A stretch of DNA of 64,000 bases from Syncephalis fuscata. Its lineage: Eukaryota; Zoopagomycota; Zoopagomycetes; Zoopagales; Piptocephalidaceae. Position 1 is the stretch's first letter. The number at the start of each line of letters is the position of its first letter. Below are positions 60,276-64,000 of this stretch, one piece after another. The notes beneath the pieces were generated by a model. That model ran no database searches and was not told the DNA's origin. It saw nothing but the letters and a program-made list of their open reading frames with translations. The translations under genes were made by a program, and so were the position numbers. Location: positions 604,899 through 668,898 of the forward strand of contig JAHLTZ010000013.1 of the NCBI GenBank assembly GCA_025786725.1, written 5' to 3'.

Positions 60276-61961
60276 CGATTAGTGTGTTAGCGGCCGGCTA
60301 CCAAGCAATATAACAACCAATGTTATATTGATGACTTTAAATTTAGATTACTAACTTACTAACCTGTATTGATAATTACAGCTTTATATCATAAATAAAA
60401 ATCACCAAATTGTTTTAGTGTGCTAGCGGCCGGCTACACAACATTGCAACATACTAACTTTATACATATATTGTTTTAAATTTTAGATACCGGATACTAA
60501 CACTAACATTTATTGATTATTATAGATTTTAGATAGCCGGACACCAGTACCAACACCGGCATCAACACCAGCACCAGTACCAACACCGGCATTAGCACCA
60601 ACACCAGTACCAACACCGGTATCAGCGCCAACATCGACACCAGCACCAACATCAACACCAGTACCAGTACCAGTACCAGCACCGGCATCAGCACCAACAC
60701 CGCATCGACATCAACACCAACACCAACACCAGCATCAGCACCAACACCAGTACCAGCATCAGCACCAGTACCAGCATCAGCACCAGCACCAACATCGACA
60801 CCAGCACCGGCATCAGCACCGACACCGACATCAGCACCAACACCGACATCAGCACCAGCACCAGTACCAACACCGACATCAGCACCAGCACCAGTACCAG
60901 CACCGGCATCAGCACCGACATCAGCACCAGCACCAGTACCAGCACCGGCATCAGCATCGGCATCAACACCAACATCAGCACCAGCACCAGCACCGGCATC
61001 AACACCAACACCAACACCAGCATCAGCACCAGCACCAGCACCGGCATTAACACCAACACCAGCGCCAACACCAACATCGACACCAGCGCCAACACCAGCA
61101 CCAGCATCGGCATTAACACCAGCACCAGCACCAGCACCAACACCGACATCAGCACCAGCACCAGTACCAACACCGGCATCAGCACCAGCACCAGTACCAG
61201 CACCGGCATCAGCACCAACACCAGCATCGGCATCAACACCAACATCAGCACCAGCACCAGCACCGGCATCAACACCAACACCAACACCAGCATCAGCACC
61301 AGCACCAGCACCGGCACCGGCATTAACACCAACACCAGTATCAACACCAGCATCAGCACCAACACCAACATGGACACCAGCGCCAACACCAGCACCAGCA
61401 TCGGCATTAACACCAGCACCAGCACCAGCACCAACACCGACATCAGCACCAGCACCAGCACCAACACCGACATCAGCACCAGCACCAGTACCAACACCGG
61501 CATCAGCACCAGCACCAGTACCAGCACCGGCATCAGCACCGACATCAGCACCAGCACCAGTACCAGCACCGGCATCAGCACCAACACCAGCATCGGCATC
61601 AACACCAACATCAGCACCAGCACCGGCATCAACACCAACACCAACACCAGCATCAGCACCAGCACCGGCATTAACACCAACACCAGCACCAGTATCAACA
61701 TCGGCACCGGCACCGGCACCAACATTAGTAACAACATCAACATTGGCATCAACACTAAACACTAACATTGTATTTATTATTTTAGAATCGTAGGTAGCCA
61801 GCCATGGACACCTAGCGTAAGTATTATTATTATACATAGCCGGCCGCTAGCACACTAAAACCAAATATGCAATATCAATTCAAGACAATTGTCTACTAAC
61901 GTATTAACATTGTATTTATTGTTTTAGAATTGTAGGTAGCCGGCCGCTAACACACTAATCG
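60276..61961. repeat. Nested inverted repeats enclosing a hexanucleotide array, copy B
   Basis: Counterpart of 47013-48336; the array of CCAGCA-type hexamers spans about 60540-61760, some 350 bp longer than in copy A. Long open frames on both strands in the array are a by-product of its 6-bp period. Confidence 0.9.
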
Positions 61962-63014
61962 CCATTTTAAGTAAGTAAGTAATGTGATAAAGCAGTTGTA
62001 GCAGTATCCATCATAATTTGTATGTGGTGGTATATCGCCACTAATAAACGGCGGTATACCATCACAACAATAGCAACAATAGCAACAATAGCAACTTCAC
62101 AAGTACTTGATGTGACATCATCAAGATTAATTGATACTATTGCTATCAATTAACAGCAAGATTAAAAAAGAAATATTGGATCAATTAATAATATATTATT
62201 TATTGGTAATATCCAAGGGATTATTTATTGATATTACCAAACAATATCCGAGCAAAGCATTAAATAAAAGCACATAGCTACTAAATAAGTAGATGCAAAG
62301 GTTTATACTTTTGCATCTCAATCAAAAAATCAATACAATAAAGATTATACAATTAGTATATTTTGCACATACTAACTAGTCATTAAACAATTTAATGATG
62401 CTTATAGTATGATCAGCAGATCAAAAGGCAATATTTAAAAGCATTTAATGTACTGAACATGATAATGGATGATGAATAAATAAAATAGAAAATAGACATT
62501 AATGTATTATTATTATCCAGTAAGCATATATCCAGAGAGCATATACTCAATATGCATACATCCATTATTTACATATATCATTGTATGATATCGTGTGTAT
62601 ATTATATTAATTGTAGAAAGCAATATACACGACTCATTCACGTCAGTATGTTATAGTGCTTACAACATGCAATGATTTATATTAATTATTATCTCACATA
62701 TATGATTTATTGCATCGGTAGATTGACACTCACATTTTGAAGAATAGAATTTAGCACTCATTACCATAAGAGTTATGTACGTTTACATACACAGATGTAA
62801 CATTAACTAAACAATAACATTGAATTAAATATATTGTTCTAGAACATATATTGACAGACATATACTAATTGAATAATGGAACAAATAAATATAGAATTAA
62901 TTGAATGAATGAGTGATTGACTAATTTACGGACAAATTGAATAACTAAATAAGCAACTAATTTACCAACTGAACAACTAAATGATCAACTAAATGAATAA
63001 AGAATAAGTAATTT

Positions 63015-63110
63015 ACCAACTATTGACTAACTAGTTGGCATAATTGACTAACTAGTTGGCATAATTGACTAACTAGTTGGCATAATTGACTAACTAGTTG
63101 GCATAATTTA
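63015..63110 (+). repeat. 21-bp minisatellite in copy B, four units
   Basis: TTGACTAACTAGTTGGCATAA repeated about four times; copy A has a single unit at about 49421-49441. A 23-bp unit (ATGACAGATTGAATAAGCAATTA) repeated three times follows at about 63285-63345. Confidence 0.85.
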
Positions 63111-63745
63111 CCAACTAATTGACTAACAATATTACAGACTAACGACTCGACTAATTAGTTGACATTAATAATCAACAATATAAGAATTAGACAACCAAAA
63201 GCATAAATGATTAAACAATAGACTAAATAACAAAATGGTTGACAGATTGACAGACTGGTCAACTAACGGATTGAATAAGCAATTAAATGACAGATTGAAT
63301 AAGCAATTAAATGACAGATTGAATAAGCAATTAAATGACAGATTGACAGACACAGTAAGTAATGGAATAATTGACAGACAGACAGACAAAAAACTAATTG
63401 ATTAAATGACCAACTAACAAATTAAATGATAGACAGACTAACTAACTGAACAACTGAAGCATAGATAGGATGAAACATAGGTAGTTTAGGCCACTACATG
63501 TTTAATAAATTTATTTTAGCACAATTTAGGGATGAAGTGTATCTATGTTTATATACATAGATACAGCATCAACTAAGCAATGGTTTGCAAGTGATTTGAA
63601 TGTTATAGCATGTATATTGACAGACTTTTACTAGTAGGCGATTTGACGCAATATTTGAGGAAAAAAGGCAATAATTAGCCGATAATTGTCTAATAGACTA
63701 ACTAACAGAATAATGGACTAAACAAGCGGATAATTGACCAAGTTA

Positions 63746-64000
63746 CTTATCAATAGCATATTTGCATAATGTAATAAGTAGTTTATGCAATAAAAGGTAC
63801 AAGTGGCCAAATATTTGAGTAAATAAAGCAATTAACGAATAAATTGGCCAATACACACAAGTACTTTGTAAGAGAAAGAGATTAGCACAATATTGCACAA
63901 TACTTTAGATACATTTACATAGACAGATACAGCATCAATCAGGCAATATTATGCAATATATTTCATAGGTATAGCTTGTGTATTGACAGAATTGTACTAG
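63746..64000. other. AT-rich right edge of the window
   Basis: Repeat-derived looking AT-rich sequence; 63900-64000 (gacagatacagcatcaat, then cttgtgtattgacagaa) is a diverged second copy of the motif at 63555-63630, showing that the simple-sequence field continues beyond the window. Confidence 0.4.

Larger units (their letters stand above)
58270..63745 (+). repeat. Composite long repeat, copy B (direct duplicate of 44940-50055)
   Basis: Same internal order as copy A, with a longer CCAGCA/CCAACA array (60540-61760 against 47275-48130) and extra copies of small minisatellites at 63015-63105 and 63240-63345. After about 63745 the two copies diverge. Confidence 0.9.

Overview
The window is nuclear DNA of a gene-dense, intron-rich eukaryote, most likely an early-diverging (non-Dikarya) fungus. 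Genes carry many short introns (mostly 50-90 nt) with GTAAGT-like donors, CTAAT/TACTAAC-like branch points and TAG acceptors. Stop codons TAA, TAG and TGA behave in the standard way. An SPX-type low-affinity phosphate transporter and an SLS1-like mitochondrial protein are typical of fungi, while an APH-1 (gamma-secretase) gene is not expected in ascomycetes or basidiomycetes. The species assignment is an inference.

Layout. 1-9.8 kb: an NDP kinase (cut by the window start), QCR9, a type II PI 4-kinase, a 3.2 kb gene-poor stretch with a decayed dispersed repeat, and an SPX/SLC13 phosphate transporter. 10.4-13.7 kb: the most remarkable locus. It is a minus-strand gene with a signal-peptide exon followed by about 40 consecutive 3-nt exons, separated by about 40 mutually similar introns of 51-84 nt. 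Joining the triplets in the phase set by exon 1 gives an open, cysteine-patterned short secreted peptide. 15-42.7 kb: a compact run of conserved housekeeping genes on both strands: TIM8, eIF2B-beta, CAF1/POP2, OHCU decarboxylase, an ABCC transporter, AP-3 beta, APH-1, VPS28, a ribosomal-L1-domain protein (UTP30/RSL1D1 type), SLS1-like, FIS1, ALG6, CCDC12/Cwf18 and an NKAPD1-like protein. 42.7-64 kb: repeat territory. Two direct copies of a 5-5.5 kb composite repeat (about 45.0-50.05 kb and 58.3-63.75 kb) flank a 4 x 842-bp satellite and one intact seven-exon gene (837 aa) that I cannot name.

The conserved genes are not an operon. Functionally they cover the mitochondrion (QCR9, TIM8, FIS1, SLS1, NDPK), endomembrane traffic (PI4K II, AP-3 beta, VPS28, ALG6, APH-1, ABCC), translation and mRNA turnover (eIF2B-beta, CAF1, ribosome biogenesis) and splicing (CCDC12). 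Six of the genes between 25.7 and 40.2 kb each need one extra base to stay in frame. The pattern, always one base lost and mostly in or beside a homopolymer, looks more like consensus errors than pseudogenes. All exon borders below were worked out by reading splice motifs and protein-family conservation. No search was run, and similarity statements are from memory of the families.
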